Positions 1 to 8,800 are shown, counted from the first letter of the stretch. The stretch: 64,000 nucleotides of DNA from Solimonas variicoloris DSM 15731 (GCF_000382285.1 NZ_KB907926.1:398067-462066), one strand, 5' to 3'. Program-made: numbers and translations. The notes: generated by a model from the sequence alone, not told the origin.

Positions 1-357
1 AAGGTCGCGCGCTTTTCCGACGACAAGCTGGAAAAGCTGATGCAGGAGCCGGGCATCGTCCGCAATCGCCTGAAGATCTGGTCGGCGCGCACCAATGCGC
101 GCGCCTTTCTCGACGTGCAGCGCGAGTTCGGCAGCTTCGACGCCTATCTCTGGGGCTTCGTCGCCGGCGCGCCGCTCGTCAACACCGTGCACCGTCACGG
201 CGACGTGCCGGCCAGGACCGAGCTGTCCGACCGCATCAGCAAGGACCTGCTCAAACGCGGCTTCAAGTTCGTCGGCAGCACGATCGTCTATGCCTACCTG
301 CAGGCGATCGGCGTCGTCAACGACCACCTGCTCGGCTGCCCGCAGCGCGGCGTGTGA
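1..357 (+). CDS. tag: DNA-3-methyladenine glycosylase I, 3' part
   Basis: Base-excision repair enzyme that removes 3-methyladenine from alkylated DNA in the cytoplasm. The frame is open from base 1, so the start lies outside the window; 118 C-terminal residues are visible, roughly the last two thirds of the usual 185-200. Recognition rests on the family-typical run RNRLKIWSARTNARAF, then QREFGSFDAYLWGFV, and the C-terminal block with SKDLKKRGFKFVGST-like spacing (here SKDLLKRGFKFVGST) followed by YAYLQAIGVVNDHL. The gene ends 65 bases before the start of the His-rich secreted protein and shows no functional link to the copper cluster that follows. The identification is firm; the N-terminal part cannot be judged. 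Confidence 0.93.
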   Translation, partial: KVARFSDDKLEKLMQEPGIVRNRLKIWSARTNARAFLDVQREFGSFDAYLWGFVAGAPLVNTVHRHGDVPARTELSDRISKDLLKRGFKFVGSTIVYAYLQAIGVVNDHLLGCPQRGV

Positions 358-422
358 GGCGCGGCCAAGCCTGGACCCTGCTCCAGCTTGTCGCGGCCCG
401 TGGCGACGCTGATACTGGGCGC

Positions 423-869
423 ATGCCTGCGCTGCGCCTCGCCCTGTTCGCCCTGCTGTCGCTGCTGCTGACGTTCAGCGGCGTGGCGGGCGCGAGCGCG
501 GCCACCTGCCCGGCGCATCGCGCGACCGCCGCCGCGCCGGCAGCGGCGTCGGCGCATGCCCATCACGACCATGCCCATCACGACATGGCGGCGATGGCGA
601 TGCCGGCCTCCGTCGCGGCGCACGCCGGACACGAACACCACGTGGCATCCCGCGCCGACGGCGCGCAAAGCCCGGCCGCACACGCACACGCTTGCGCCAA
701 GACCTGCGTCTGCGCCCAGGCCTGTGCCGGCGGCACCGCCACCGTCGCCTCGGCCGGCTTCGCCGGCAGCCTCCTGCCCGGCCACGCCGAGCGTCCGCGC
801 GCGCATCTCGCGCCGGCGCCGCGCAGCGCGCAGCCGTTCGCCCCGCTGCGTCCCCCACGCGCCGCCTGA
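423..869 (+). CDS. His-rich secreted protein, CopL-like
   Basis: Small exported protein of 148 residues, probably a periplasmic metal-binding or metal-sensing accessory of the copper cluster. A hydrophobic signal sequence covers residues 1-27 and ends in GASA. The mature part is rich in His with HAHHDHAHHDM near the N-terminus, a second cluster at GHEHH, and a Cys group (ACAKTCVCAQAC) in the middle. The ATG at 423 was chosen because the signal peptide begins there; a GTG further upstream at 354 would add a non-hydrophobic extension. Position at the head of a copper-resistance cluster and His richness resemble the CopL family found upstream of copAB in Xanthomonas, but similarity is mostly compositional. 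A role as a generic metal chaperone is equally possible. Confidence 0.6.
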   Translation: MPALRLALFALLSLLLTFSGVAGASAATCPAHRATAAAPAAASAHAHHDHAHHDMAAMAMPASVAAHAGHEHHVASRADGAQSPAAHAHACAKTCVCAQACAGGTATVASAGFAGSLLPGHAERPRAHLAPAPRSAQPFAPLRPPRAA

Positions 870-1027
870 GCGGCGCAGCCCCGCCCGCGGCAGGTCGCGG
901 CACGCGACTTTTCGCTGTCCACGGCTGACTCCCGGCCGCCGCCCGCGCGGCGGCGCGGCACGCGCCGCTCCTTATCGTTCGCCCGCACGCGGCTCGTCCG
1001 CATCCGCACGTCCTGCCGGAGCTTTTC

Positions 1028-2722
1028 GTGTTCGCCATCCGTTTCTTCCCGCCGCTGGCGCTGGCCGCCAGCCTGGCGCTCGCCGCCTGCAGCAGCCTGC
1101 CGGCCGACCGCGGCCGCGGCGAGGTCGACGCCGCGCTCGCCGCGCGCGGCCTCGCCACACCCGCCGCCGCACCCGAGCCGCTGCAGGCCTGGCTCGCCGA
1201 GCCGCTGACACCCGACCGCGCGATCCAGATCGCGCTGCTGCACAACCCCGAGCTGCGCGCCGAAACCGCAAGGCTCGGCCTCGCCGCCGCCGACGTCTAC
1301 GAAGCCGGCCGGCTCGCCAATCCGGTGCTGTCGGCGACCTGGCTGTCGCCCGGCGACGAGCCGCAGGCGCAGCTCACCCTGGGTCTCGCGCTGAACTTCA
1401 CCGACCTGCTGCTGATGCGCTCGCGCAGCCGCATCGCCGCGGCGCAGTTCGACAGCGTCAAGCTCGCCGTCGGCAGCGCGACGCTCGATCTGGCGGCGCG
1501 CGTCGAAGCGGCGTACCGGCGCGTCGCCGCCGCCGAGCAGCTCGCGCAGCTCAAGGCGACGCTGCAGCACGCCGCGCAAAGCTCGGCCGAGCTGGCGCGC
1601 CGCTATCGCGCCGCCGGCAATCTCAGCCTGCGCGATTTGGCGCTGGAGGAAGCGGCGGCGACGCAGGCCGCGCTCGACGCCGACGCCGCCGCGCTCGACC
1701 TGACGCTGGCGCGCAGCGAGCTGAACCGCCTGCTCGGCCTGCCGGCCGGTGACGGGCGCTGGACACTCGCCGAAACACTGGCGCTGCCGCCGGCGCAGGA
1801 ACCGGCACTCGATACGCTGCTGCAGCTGGCGCAGGACTCGCGGCTCGATCTGGCCGCCGCGCGCCGCCATGCCGACGCCGTGGCCGCGCGCTACGGCCTG
1901 ACGCGGCACGCGCGCGCGCTCGGCGCGATCGAGCTCGGCGCCAAACGCGAGCGCGAGTACGACGGCAGCGTGCACGGCGGCCCGACGCTGTCGCTCGCGC
2001 TGCCGCTGTTCGACTGGGGCCGCGGCCGGGTCGCGCGCGGCGAGGCCGAGCTGCAGATCGCCGAAGCCGGGCTCGCCGCCCGCGAACTCGACGCCAGCAA
2101 CGAGGTGAACGCCGCCTACGCGCGCGTCGCCGGCGCCCGGCAGCGCGCCGAGCGTTACCGCCGCGAGCTGATTCCGGCGCGCGAAGCGGTGGTCGTGCAA
2201 ATGCAGCGCGAGTTCAACTACATGCTGGTCGGCGTGTTCGAGCTGCTCGCCGCGCGCCAGCAGGGCTACGACGCCTACGCCGGCTATCTCGATGCGCTGC
2301 GCGACTACTGGGTCGCACGCGCCGAGCTGGCGCGCGCCGTCGGCCGCCGCCTGCCCGGTGAGGCCGCACCGGCCGCCGCATTGCGGTTCGACGCGCTGCG
2401 GCCGCGCCTCGGCGACAGCGCCGACGGTCCCGCCGCACCCGCCGCACCCGCCGCACCCGCCGCACCCGCCGCACCCGCCGCACCCGCCAACGTACCGCGC
2501 GCGACGCCGCACGGTGGCGACGCCCATGCCGCGCCGGCGGACGCGACGGCGCACGCCGGCCACGCCGCCGCCGCGGCGGACAGCGCGGCGGATGGCACGC
2601 CGGCCGGCGGCTGCGACATGCAAGCCATGCACCCGCCGGCGCCCGGCGCCGCCCCCCACGACACGATGATGGCCGACTGCGCGAAAGCGGCGGCCGACGA
2701 ACACGGAGCCCACCATGACTGA
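1028..2722 (+). CDS. TolC-family outer-membrane lipoprotein with His/Met-rich tail
   Basis: Outer-membrane efflux channel of the TolC/CusC superfamily, 564 residues. It starts with GTG; the N-terminus is a lipoprotein signal ending LALAAC. Residues about 55-440 carry the paired TolC repeats (for example RAIQIALLHNPELRAE and the second half beginning near LDTLLQLAQDSRLDLAAARR). Unusually, the protein continues past the channel with six Ala-Ala-Pro repeats (residues 469-486) and a tail of about 78 residues rich in His, Met and Cys, ending DEHGAHHD. The stop overlaps the start of the multicopper oxidase by 8 bases, so the two are translationally coupled. No RND pump or membrane-fusion gene is adjacent, so its inner-membrane partner is unknown; a CopB-like outer-membrane copper role is an alternative reading. 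Confidence 0.82.
   Translation: MFAIRFFPPLALAASLALAACSSLPADRGRGEVDAALAARGLATPAAAPEPLQAWLAEPLTPDRAIQIALLHNPELRAETARLGLAAADVYEAGRLANPVLSATWLSPGDEPQAQLTLGLALNFTDLLLMRSRSRIAAAQFDSVKLAVGSATLDLAARVEAAYRRVAAAEQLAQLKATLQHAAQSSAELARRYRAAGNLSLRDLALEEAAATQAALDADAAALDLTLARSELNRLLGLPAGDGRWTLAETLALPPAQEPALDTLLQLAQDSRLDLAAARRHADAVAARYGLTRHARALGAIELGAKREREYDGSVHGGPTLSLALPLFDWGRGRVARGEAELQIAEAGLAARELDASNEVNAAYARVAGARQRAERYRRELIPAREAVVVQMQREFNYMLVGVFELLAARQQGYDAYAGYLDALRDYWVARAELARAVGRRLPGEAAPAAALRFDALRPRLGDSADGPAAPAAPAAPAAPAAPAAPANVPRATPHGGDAHAAPADATAHAGHAAAAADSAADGTPAGGCDMQAMHPPAPGAAPHDTMMADCAKAAADEHGAHHD
2432..2485 (+). repeat. six tandem 9-bp units coding Ala-Ala-Pro
   Basis: Six perfect copies of gccgcaccc follow each other inside the TolC-family gene, in frame, coding (AAP)6 at residues 469-486. 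The units are identical at the DNA level, so copy number may vary by slippage without shifting the frame. The repeat forms a stiff linker between the channel and the His/Met-rich tail. Confidence 0.9.
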
Positions 2723-4106
2723 CCACGGCATCAGCCGCCGCCGCCTGCTCGGCGCGCTCGGCGCCGCCGGCCTCGGCGCCGGCTTCACGCGCGGCGCCGC
2801 CGCGCAGCACGAAGGCCACGACGCGCACGCGATGCCGCCGGCCGGCGGCACCGTGCCCGGCACCACACCGCCAGCGCCGCCCGCCGCGGACGCGGCGGGC
2901 CCCGCGCGATCCGCCGGCGCCTACACGCCGGTGCGCACCCCGAACGGCTGGACGCTGCCGCACCGCGTCCGCGACGGCGCCAAGGAATTCCATCTCGTCG
3001 CCGAGGAAGTCGAGCACGAATTTGCGCCGGGCAGCCGCGCCAGGTGCTGGGGCTACAACGGCGGCACGCCGGGCCCGACGATCGAGGCGGTCGAGGGCGA
3101 CCGCGTGCGCATCTACGTCACCAACCGCCTGCCGGAAGCGACCTCGGTGCACTGGCACGGCATCCTGCTGCCGAGCGGCATGGACGGCGTCAGCGGCCTC
3201 AACCAGGCAGCGATCGCCCCGGGCGAGACCTACGTCTACGAGTTCACGCTGCGCCAGCACGGCACGCACCTGTATCACCCGCACGCCGACGAAATGACGC
3301 AGATGGCGCTCGGCCTGATGGGCTTCTTCATCATCCATCCGCGCGGCGGCGAACCCGAGCCGATCGATCGCGACTACGCGATCCTGCTGCACAACTGGGC
3401 GCTGCACCCCGGCACCTGGCGGCCGGACCCGTCGGTGATGACCGAGTTCGATCTGTGGAGCTTCAACAGCAAGGTGTTTCCGGCGACCGAGCCGCTGGTC
3501 GCCGCCAGCGGCGAACGTGTGCGCCTGCGCTTCGGCAACCTGTCGATGTGGAACCACCCGATCCACCTGCACGGCCACCAGTACCTCGTCACCGGTTCCG
3601 ACGGCGGCCGCTGGCCGCGCGCGCTGTGGCGGCCGGAGGTGACCGAGATCGTCGGCGTCGGCCAGACGCGCGACATCGAGTTCGTCGCCGCGCCCGGCGA
3701 CTGGGCGCTGCATTGCCACATGTCGCACCACACGATGAACGCGATGGGCCACGGCGTGCCGAACCCGCTCGGCGTCGACCAGCGCGGCGTCGCCGCCGAG
3801 GTGCGCAAGCTGCTGCCCGGCTTCATGCCAATGGGCGGCAACGGCATGTCCGAGCACGGCCGCCACGTGGCGATGGGCATGATGCCCGGCCCCGAGAACA
3901 CGCTGCCGATGATGAGCGGCAGCGGTCCGTACGGTCCGGTCGAGATGGGCGGCATGTTCACGGTGCTGAAAGTCCGCGACGGCCTGGCGCGCGGCGACTT
4001 CCGCGACCCCGGCTGGTACGCCGCGCGCCGCGAGCAGACGGCACGGCGCGTGTCGGACGATCCGGATTTCGGCGCGCCGGTGCGGCGCCCGGCCGGCCCG
4101 GCTTGA
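2715..4106 (+). CDS. Tat-exported multicopper oxidase
   Basis: Periplasmic copper oxidase, 463 residues, probably oxidising Cu(I) to the less harmful Cu(II). The N-terminus has a twin-arginine signal (SRRRLLGALGAAGLGAGF, residues 8-25) and a His/Pro linker to about residue 70. Type 2/3 copper ligands are visible as HWHG (146-149) and HLYHPH (185-190) in the first cupredoxin domain, and HPIHLHGH (281-288) and HCHMSHHTMNAM (333-344, the HCHxxxHxxxxM signature) in the last. Only about 90 residues separate the two domains, so this looks like a two-domain or short oxidase rather than a full three-domain CopA/CueO. A Met/Gly-rich segment follows at about 370-410. It overlaps the TolC-family gene upstream and precedes a Met-rich protein. 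Confidence 0.88.
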   Translation: MTDHGISRRRLLGALGAAGLGAGFTRGAAAQHEGHDAHAMPPAGGTVPGTTPPAPPAADAAGPARSAGAYTPVRTPNGWTLPHRVRDGAKEFHLVAEEVEHEFAPGSRARCWGYNGGTPGPTIEAVEGDRVRIYVTNRLPEATSVHWHGILLPSGMDGVSGLNQAAIAPGETYVYEFTLRQHGTHLYHPHADEMTQMALGLMGFFIIHPRGGEPEPIDRDYAILLHNWALHPGTWRPDPSVMTEFDLWSFNSKVFPATEPLVAASGERVRLRFGNLSMWNHPIHLHGHQYLVTGSDGGRWPRALWRPEVTEIVGVGQTRDIEFVAAPGDWALHCHMSHHTMNAMGHGVPNPLGVDQRGVAAEVRKLLPGFMPMGGNGMSEHGRHVAMGMMPGPENTLPMMSGSGPYGPVEMGGMFTVLKVRDGLARGDFRDPGWYAARREQTARRVSDDPDFGAPVRRPAGPA

Positions 4107-4183
4107 TGCGGGTCAAGGCAGCGCTCGCACCGTGGCGCGACGCTGCCCGCTCGATGCGCCGTCCGGCGCAAGGAGGAGATACC

Positions 4184-4567
4184 ATGAATCGCTTACACCC
4201 GATCGCCGCGCTGCTCGCCGGCATCAGCCTCGGCGCCGCCGCATCCGTCGCCCAGGCGCAGATGCCCGGCGGCGGAGGCGGCATGATGTCCGGCAACGCG
4301 CCGCACATGATGATGCGCAACTGCCGGCAGGACGACGCAGCCTGCCTGGCGCGCATGAAGGCCCACCGCGAACGCATGGAGCAGATGCATGCGATCGTCG
4401 GCGAGCTGAAGGCCGCCAAGTCCGACAAGGAACGCGTCAGGCTGCTGCAGAGCTATGTCGAGCTGATGGACGCGCAGATGAGCCAGATGATGGACATGAT
4501 GGACCAGCGCATGCAGATGATGGAGCAGCGCATGGGCACGCCGCCGGCTCCCGATCCGCGCCCCTGA
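4184..4567 (+). CDS. Met-rich periplasmic protein of the copper cluster
   Basis: Exported protein of 127 residues with signal peptide MNRLHPIAALLAGISLGAAA ending near AQAQ. The mature chain starts with a Gly/Met patch and ends in a predicted helix crowded with methionines (QMSQMMDMMDQRMQMMEQRM), with few cysteines. Methionine clusters of this kind bind Cu(I) in periplasmic copper proteins. The start is supported by a strong ribosome-binding site (aaggaggag, 4170-4178). The gene lies 77 bases after the multicopper oxidase and upstream of the MerR regulator. I do not recognise a named family; a copper-storage or copper-delivery role is inferred from composition and context. Confidence 0.75.
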   Translation: MNRLHPIAALLAGISLGAAASVAQAQMPGGGGGMMSGNAPHMMMRNCRQDDAACLARMKAHRERMEQMHAIVGELKAAKSDKERVRLLQSYVELMDAQMSQMMDMMDQRMQMMEQRMGTPPAPDPRP

Positions 4568-4601
4568 GCCGGAGACCGGCGGCAGGCGGGCCACCGGACT
4601 C

Positions 4602-4633
4602 TTGACTCTGGACCAGACACTAGGGTTTACGAT
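4602..4633 (+). promoter_or_regulatory. MerR-type promoter with 20-bp spacer
   Basis: A -35 box TTGACT (4602-4607) and a -10 box TACGAT (4628-4633) are separated by 20 bases, longer than the usual 17 and the same as in zntA-like promoters. The spacer holds an imperfect dyad with half-sites near ACTCT and AGGGT. This is the layout that MerR-family activators twist into an active form. It precedes the merR-copA pair, which fits autoregulation. Confidence 0.75.
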
Positions 4634-4660
4634 GGCGGCAGTTCATCAAGGAACACCGCC

Positions 4661-5095
4661 ATGCAGCATCCGCAAACCGCTTCGAGCCCGGCACTGACCA
4701 TCGGCCGGCTCGCCGAACAGGCCGGCGTCGGCATCGACACGGTCCGCTACTACGAGCGCGCCGGCCTGCTGCCGGTGCCGCCGCGGCGCGCGTCCGGCTA
4801 TCGCGCCTATCCGGCCGACAGCGTCGCGCGCCTGCGTTTCATCCGTCGCGCCAAGGAGCTCGGCTTCACGCTGACCGAGATCGGCGAGCTGCTGGAATTG
4901 AGCGGCCGCGGCGACGTGCCCGAGATCCGCGAGGCGGCTCGGCACAAGCTCGATCTGGTCGAGCACAAGCTCGCCGAGCTGCAACGGGTGCGCGACGGCC
5001 TGCAGCAGCTGATCGCCGCCTGCCCCGGCCACGGTCCGGCCGAGCACTGCCCGATCCTGCGCGCGCTGTCCGACGAATCGGAGGCGCGCGCATGA
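4661..5095 (+). CDS. MerR-family heavy-metal-responsive regulator
   Basis: Transcription activator of 144 residues. The N-terminal winged helix-turn-helix starts at [25 protein letters not shown] (residues 13-37), followed by a long dimerisation helix and a C-terminal metal loop with Cys121 and Cys130 in [13 protein letters not shown]. The two cysteines are separated by eight residues, as in ZntR-like sensors, and two histidines lie in the loop. Relative to CueR Ser77 and ZntR Cys79, the aligned residue at the start of the dimerisation helix appears to be Val, so metal specificity cannot be called from sequence. It has an aagga ribosome-binding site, lies behind a 20-bp-spacer promoter, and overlaps the ATPase gene by four bases (ATGA). 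Copper is favoured by context only. Confidence 0.88.
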   Translation: MQHPQTASSPALTIGRLAEQAGVGIDTVRYYERAGLLPVPPRRASGYRAYPADSVARLRFIRRAKELGFTLTEIGELLELSGRGDVPEIREAARHKLDLVEHKLAELQRVRDGLQQLIAACPGHGPAEHCPILRALSDESEARA

Positions 5096-7812
5096 ACCAC
5101 TGCTGCCAGAACACTGCGCCGGCGACCGCGCAGACCACGACCGACCCGGTCTGCGGCATGACGGTCGATCCCGCGCGCACGCCGCATCATCACCAACACG
5201 CCGGCCAGACCTACCACTTCTGCAGCGCCGGCTGCCGCGACCGCTTCGCCGCCGATCCGGCGCGCTATCTGCCGGCCGCGCCGGCGGCGGGAAGCTGCTG
5301 CGGCGGCGCCGCGACGCCGGACGCGGCGTCCATGGCGCTCGTCGCCGCGCCTGCGCCTGCGCACGGCGGCGACCATGGCGCCGCCGAGGCGCACGAGCAC
5401 GCGCATGAGCACGGGCATGAGCACGCGCACGGCCACGGGCAGGCGCCGGCCGCGAGCGCCGCCGCGCCGGATGCGGTTCGCGATCCGGTCTGCGGCATGA
5501 CCGTCGATCCGGCACGCACCGCGCATCGCCACACCCACGACGGCCACGCCTACTTCTTCTGCTCGGCGCGCTGTCGCGAGAAATTCATCGCCGATCCGGC
5601 GCGCTATCTGGCGTCCGCCGAAGCGCCCGCCGCCGGCAGCTGCTGCCACGGCCACGCGGCAAAGGCGGCGCCGGCGCCGGCATCGGTCGCAGCGGGCACG
5701 ATCTGGACCTGCCCGATGCATCCGGAAGTGCGCCAGGATCATCCGGGCTCGTGCCCGAAATGCGGCATGGCGCTGGAACCGGAGACGCCGAGCCTCGAAG
5801 CCGAGGACGACAGCGAGCTGCGCGACATGCGCCGGCGCCTCGTCGTCGGCGCCGCACTGAGCGTGCCGCTGCTGTGGCTGACGATGGGCGAACTCTTGCC
5901 CGGCGCGCTCGCGCCGCAGCACTGGCTGGCGCCGGCGCCGAGCGGCTGGCTGCAGGCGCTGCTGGCGACGCCGGTCGTGCTGTGGGCGGCGGCGCCGTTC
6001 TGGCAGCGCGGCTGGGCCTCGATCGTGCATCGCAGTCTCAACATGTTCACGCTGATCGCGCTCGGCGTCGCCGCCGCGTATGCGTTCAGCCTCGTCTCGC
6101 TGCTGTTCCCGCACTGGCTGCCGCCGAGCGCGCAGCAGCACGGCATGCCGCCGCTGTACTTCGAAGCCTCGGCGGTCATCGTCACGCTGGTGCTGGTCGG
6201 CCAGGTGCTGGAGCTGCGCGCGCGGTCGGCGACGTCCGGCGCGATTCGCGCGCTGCTGGCGCTGACGCCGCCGACCGCGCACCAGCTCGACGCCGACGGC
6301 CACGAGCACGACGTGCCGCTCGAAGCGGTGACGGCCGGCGCGCGCCTGCGCGTGCGGCCCGGCGAGAAGATCCCGGTCGATGCGCAGGTCGTCGAGGGCA
6401 GCAGCCATGTCGACGAATCGATGCTGACCGGCGAGCCGTTGCCGGTGCGCAAGCAGGCAGGCGACAGCGTCGCCGGCGGCACGCTCAACGGCGGCGGCAG
6501 CCTGCTGCTCGAAGCGCGCCGCGTCGGCCGCGACACCCTGCTCGCGCAGATCGTGCAGCAGGTCGCCCAGGCGCAGCGCTCGCGCGCGCCGGTGCAGCGG
6601 CTCGCCGACCGGGTCTCGGCCTGGTTCGTGCCGACGGTGGTCGCCATCGCCGTCGTCGCCGCCGCGTTCTGGCTGCTGTTCGGGCCGCCGCCGGCCCTCG
6701 CGCATGCGCTGGTCGCCGCCGTCTCGGTGCTGATCATCGCCTGCCCCTGCGCGCTCGGTCTGGCGACGCCGATGTCGATCATGGTCGGCGTCGGCCGCGG
6801 CGCGCAGCAGGGCATCCTGATCCGCGACGCGGCGTCGCTCGAAGCGCTGCAGAAGATCGACACCGTGGTCGTCGACAAGACCGGCACGCTGACCGAAGGC
6901 CGGCCGAGCCTGCGCGAGCTGCAGCCGCTCGCCGGCTTCGACAGCGACACGCTTCTGCGGCTCGCCGCCGCCGCCGAGGCGCCGAGCGAGCACCCGCTGG
7001 CGCGCGCCGTGGTCGAGGCGGCGAAGGCGCGCGGCATCACGCTGCCCGCCGCGCAGGAATTCGGCTCCGATCCGGGCCTCGGCGTCTGGGCGCAGGTCGA
7101 CGGCCGCGCGCTGCTGGTCGGCAACGCGGCGCTGCTCGCGGCGCGCGGCGTTGCCGTCGCGGCGCTGCAGGCCGCCGCCGACGCCGTGCGCGAACGCGCG
7201 CAGACCGCCGTGCTGATCGCCGTCGACGGCCGGCCGGCCGGCGTGCTGGCGATCGCCGACGCCGTGCGCAAGACCACGCCGGACGCGCTCGCCGCGCTCA
7301 AGGCGGCCGGCCTGCGCGTCGTGATGCTGAGCGGCGACAACCGCCGCACCGCCGAACGCGTCGCCGCCGAACTCGGCATCGCCGAGGTGATCGCCGAGGT
7401 GCTGCCGGCCGACAAGGCGGCGACGATCGCGCGCCTGCAGCGCGAGGGCCGGCGCGTGGCGATGGTCGGCGACGGCGTCAACGACGCGCCGGCGCTGGCC
7501 GCCGCCGATGTCGGCGTGGCGATGGCGACCGGCACCGACATCGCGATGGAGTCGGCCGGCGTGACCCTGCTGCACGGCGATCTGATGGGCCTGGTGCGGG
7601 CACTGGCGCTGTCGCGCGCGACGATGCGCAACATCCGCCAGAACCTCGTGTTCGCGTTCGGCTACAACGCGCTCGGCGTGCCGCTCGCCGCCGGCGTGCT
7701 GTTCCCGTTCTTCGGCCTGCTGCTGTCGCCGATGATCGCCAGCCTGGCGATGAGCCTGTCCTCGGTCTCGGTGATCGGCAACGCCCTGCGCCTGCGCCGC
7801 GTCGGCTTGTAG
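5092..7812 (+). CDS. copA: Cu(+)-exporting P1B-type ATPase with two YHS domains
   Basis: Inner-membrane ATP-driven exporter of Cu(I), 906 residues. In place of an N-terminal HMA domain it carries two YHS/TRASH-like modules (residues 18-60 and 131-173, both starting [13 protein letters not shown]), a His-rich linker between them (about 89-116) and a heavy-metal-binding module (205-230, WTCPMHPEV...CPKCGM). The ATPase core follows: CPC at 551-553, the phosphorylated Asp595 in DKTGTLT, and GDGVNDAPA near 793. GYN in the seventh and MSLSS in the eighth membrane helix fit the Cu(+) subclass (1B-1). It is co-transcribed with the MerR gene through an ATGA overlap. The name copA is by class; silver transport is also plausible. 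Confidence 0.93.
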   Translation: MNHCCQNTAPATAQTTTDPVCGMTVDPARTPHHHQHAGQTYHFCSAGCRDRFAADPARYLPAAPAAGSCCGGAATPDAASMALVAAPAPAHGGDHGAAEAHEHAHEHGHEHAHGHGQAPAASAAAPDAVRDPVCGMTVDPARTAHRHTHDGHAYFFCSARCREKFIADPARYLASAEAPAAGSCCHGHAAKAAPAPASVAAGTIWTCPMHPEVRQDHPGSCPKCGMALEPETPSLEAEDDSELRDMRRRLVVGAALSVPLLWLTMGELLPGALAPQHWLAPAPSGWLQALLATPVVLWAAAPFWQRGWASIVHRSLNMFTLIALGVAAAYAFSLVSLLFPHWLPPSAQQHGMPPLYFEASAVIVTLVLVGQVLELRARSATSGAIRALLALTPPTAHQLDADGHEHDVPLEAVTAGARLRVRPGEKIPVDAQVVEGSSHVDESMLTGEPLPVRKQAGDSVAGGTLNGGGSLLLEARRVGRDTLLAQIVQQVAQAQRSRAPVQRLADRVSAWFVPTVVAIAVVAAAFWLLFGPPPALAHALVAAVSVLIIACPCALGLATPMSIMVGVGRGAQQGILIRDAASLEALQKIDTVVVDKTGTLTEGRPSLRELQPLAGFDSDTLLRLAAAAEAPSEHPLARAVVEAAKARGITLPAAQEFGSDPGLGVWAQVDGRALLVGNAALLAARGVAVAALQAAADAVRERAQTAVLIAVDGRPAGVLAIADAVRKTTPDALAALKAAGLRVVMLSGDNRRTAERVAAELGIAEVIAEVLPADKAATIARLQREGRRVAMVGDGVNDAPALAAADVGVAMATGTDIAMESAGVTLLHGDLMGLVRALALSRATMRNIRQNLVFAFGYNALGVPLAAGVLFPFFGLLLSPMIASLAMSLSSVSVIGNALRLRRVGL
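5143..5610 (+). repeat. internal duplication of the YHS module in copA
   Basis: Two segments, 5143-5271 and 5482-5610, encode near-identical 43-residue modules. Their cores match at DNA level too: both contain gatccggtctgcggcatgac and, near their ends, gccgatccggcgcgctatct. The intervening stretch codes a His-rich linker. This points to a fairly recent in-gene duplication. Confidence 0.8.
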
Positions 7813-7899
7813 GTCCCGCGTCGGCGGTCGCGGCGCGGCTGCGGCCGTTCCGACAGCGGGGTGCGGCGCCCGGGCCGCTTGAAGCTTCCATCACCTATA

Positions 7900-7919
7900 G
7901 TTACATTCATCAATGTAAC
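7900..7919. promoter_or_regulatory. perfect 8-bp inverted repeat, likely operator
   Basis: GTTACATT and AATGTAAC form a perfect dyad around the four bases catc. The site lies 17 bases upstream of the PF10118-type gene, whose ribosome-binding site tggagg is at 7925-7930. A possible promoter (TTGAAG at 7879-7884, 17 bases, TACATT at 7902-7907) would put the dyad over the -10 box, consistent with repression. It is AT-rich in an otherwise GC-rich region. Confidence 0.7.
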
Positions 7920-7936
7920 AGTAATGGAGGAATCCC

Positions 7937-8800
7937 ATGCCGAACCCGAGCGACGACATCGCCGTCATGCCGACGCGCCGCGACCTGCACTTCAGGCTGC
8001 CGGCCGAACGCATCGGCGACTGGCACAACGAAGGCCCGCACGTCAGCCAGTTCTTCAACGCGCTGTCGCTGTTCTTCCCGGACGGCGAACGCTTCTTCAT
8101 TCACTCGGTCCGCCACTATCGCGAGCGCATCACCGAGCCGCAGCTGGCACGCGCGGTGACGGCGTTCATCGGCCAGGAGGCGATGCACGGCCGCGAGCAC
8201 ACCGAATGCAACGAGATGCTCGACGGCGCCGGCCTGCCGGGCGCGCCGCTGCAGCGCTTCGTGTTCCAGCTCACCGAGCGCCTCAAGCTGCTGCCGAAGC
8301 CGATGCAGCTCGGTATCACCATCGCGCTGGAACACCTGACCGCGATCATGGCCAATGCCCTGCTGCAGGATCGCCGCGTGGTCGGCGACGCCGAGCCGCA
8401 CTTCGGCCGCCTGTGGCGCTGGCACGCGCTCGAAGAGACCGAGCACAAGGCGGTCGCCTACGACGTCTGGTGCGCGATGATGCCGCGCGGCCCCGGCAGC
8501 TACCTGCTGCGCTGCTCGACGCTGCTGCTGGCGAGCGCGATCTTCTGGCCGCTGGTAGCGATCTTCATGTGGCGCCTGACGCGCGCCGACGCCGGGGCCC
8601 GCGCCGAGCGCGGCGGCTGGCGCCGCACGTTCCGCTTCCTGTTCCTCGACCCGGGTCCGCTGCGCCGCGCCGCCGGCGAATGGTTCGACTACTTCAAGCC
8701 GGGCTTCCATCCGTGGCAGCACGACAACCGCCGCTATCTCGACGGCATCGAGCCGCTGCTGCGCGACCTGGAGTCCGGCTCGCTGCCGCGCGCCGCCTGA
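7937..8800 (+). CDS. metal-dependent hydrolase family protein (PF10118-type)
   Basis: Cytoplasmic or membrane-associated protein of 287 residues from the family annotated as predicted metal-dependent hydrolases. Two ExxH motifs are visible, QEAMHGREH near residue 76 and EETEHKAVAYDVW near residue 170, the pattern of ferritin-like di-iron helical proteins, so an oxidase or hydroxylase role is possible. A hydrophobic segment at about 192-212 (LLLASAIFWPLVAIFMW) may anchor it to the membrane. The start has a clear ribosome-binding site, and a perfect dyad operator lies just upstream. The next gene on the same strand codes a MerR-type regulator, the obvious candidate controller. The substrate is unknown. 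Confidence 0.78.
   Translation: MPNPSDDIAVMPTRRDLHFRLPAERIGDWHNEGPHVSQFFNALSLFFPDGERFFIHSVRHYRERITEPQLARAVTAFIGQEAMHGREHTECNEMLDGAGLPGAPLQRFVFQLTERLKLLPKPMQLGITIALEHLTAIMANALLQDRRVVGDAEPHFGRLWRWHALEETEHKAVAYDVWCAMMPRGPGSYLLRCSTLLLASAIFWPLVAIFMWRLTRADAGARAERGGWRRTFRFLFLDPGPLRRAAGEWFDYFKPGFHPWQHDNRRYLDGIEPLLRDLESGSLPRAA

Noticed and set aside
2432..2485. Tandem repeat considered as a CRISPR or regulatory array
   Set aside because: Units are 9 bp without spacers, in frame with a coding sequence, and give a simple Ala-Ala-Pro linker.
4807..7575. Very long open frame on the minus strand opposite the copper ATPase (also 578-2866 minus and 22187-25819 plus)
   Set aside because: High-GC coding DNA rarely has stops in other frames; these products are Arg/Ala/Gly-rich without domains, while the opposite strands carry intact known proteins.
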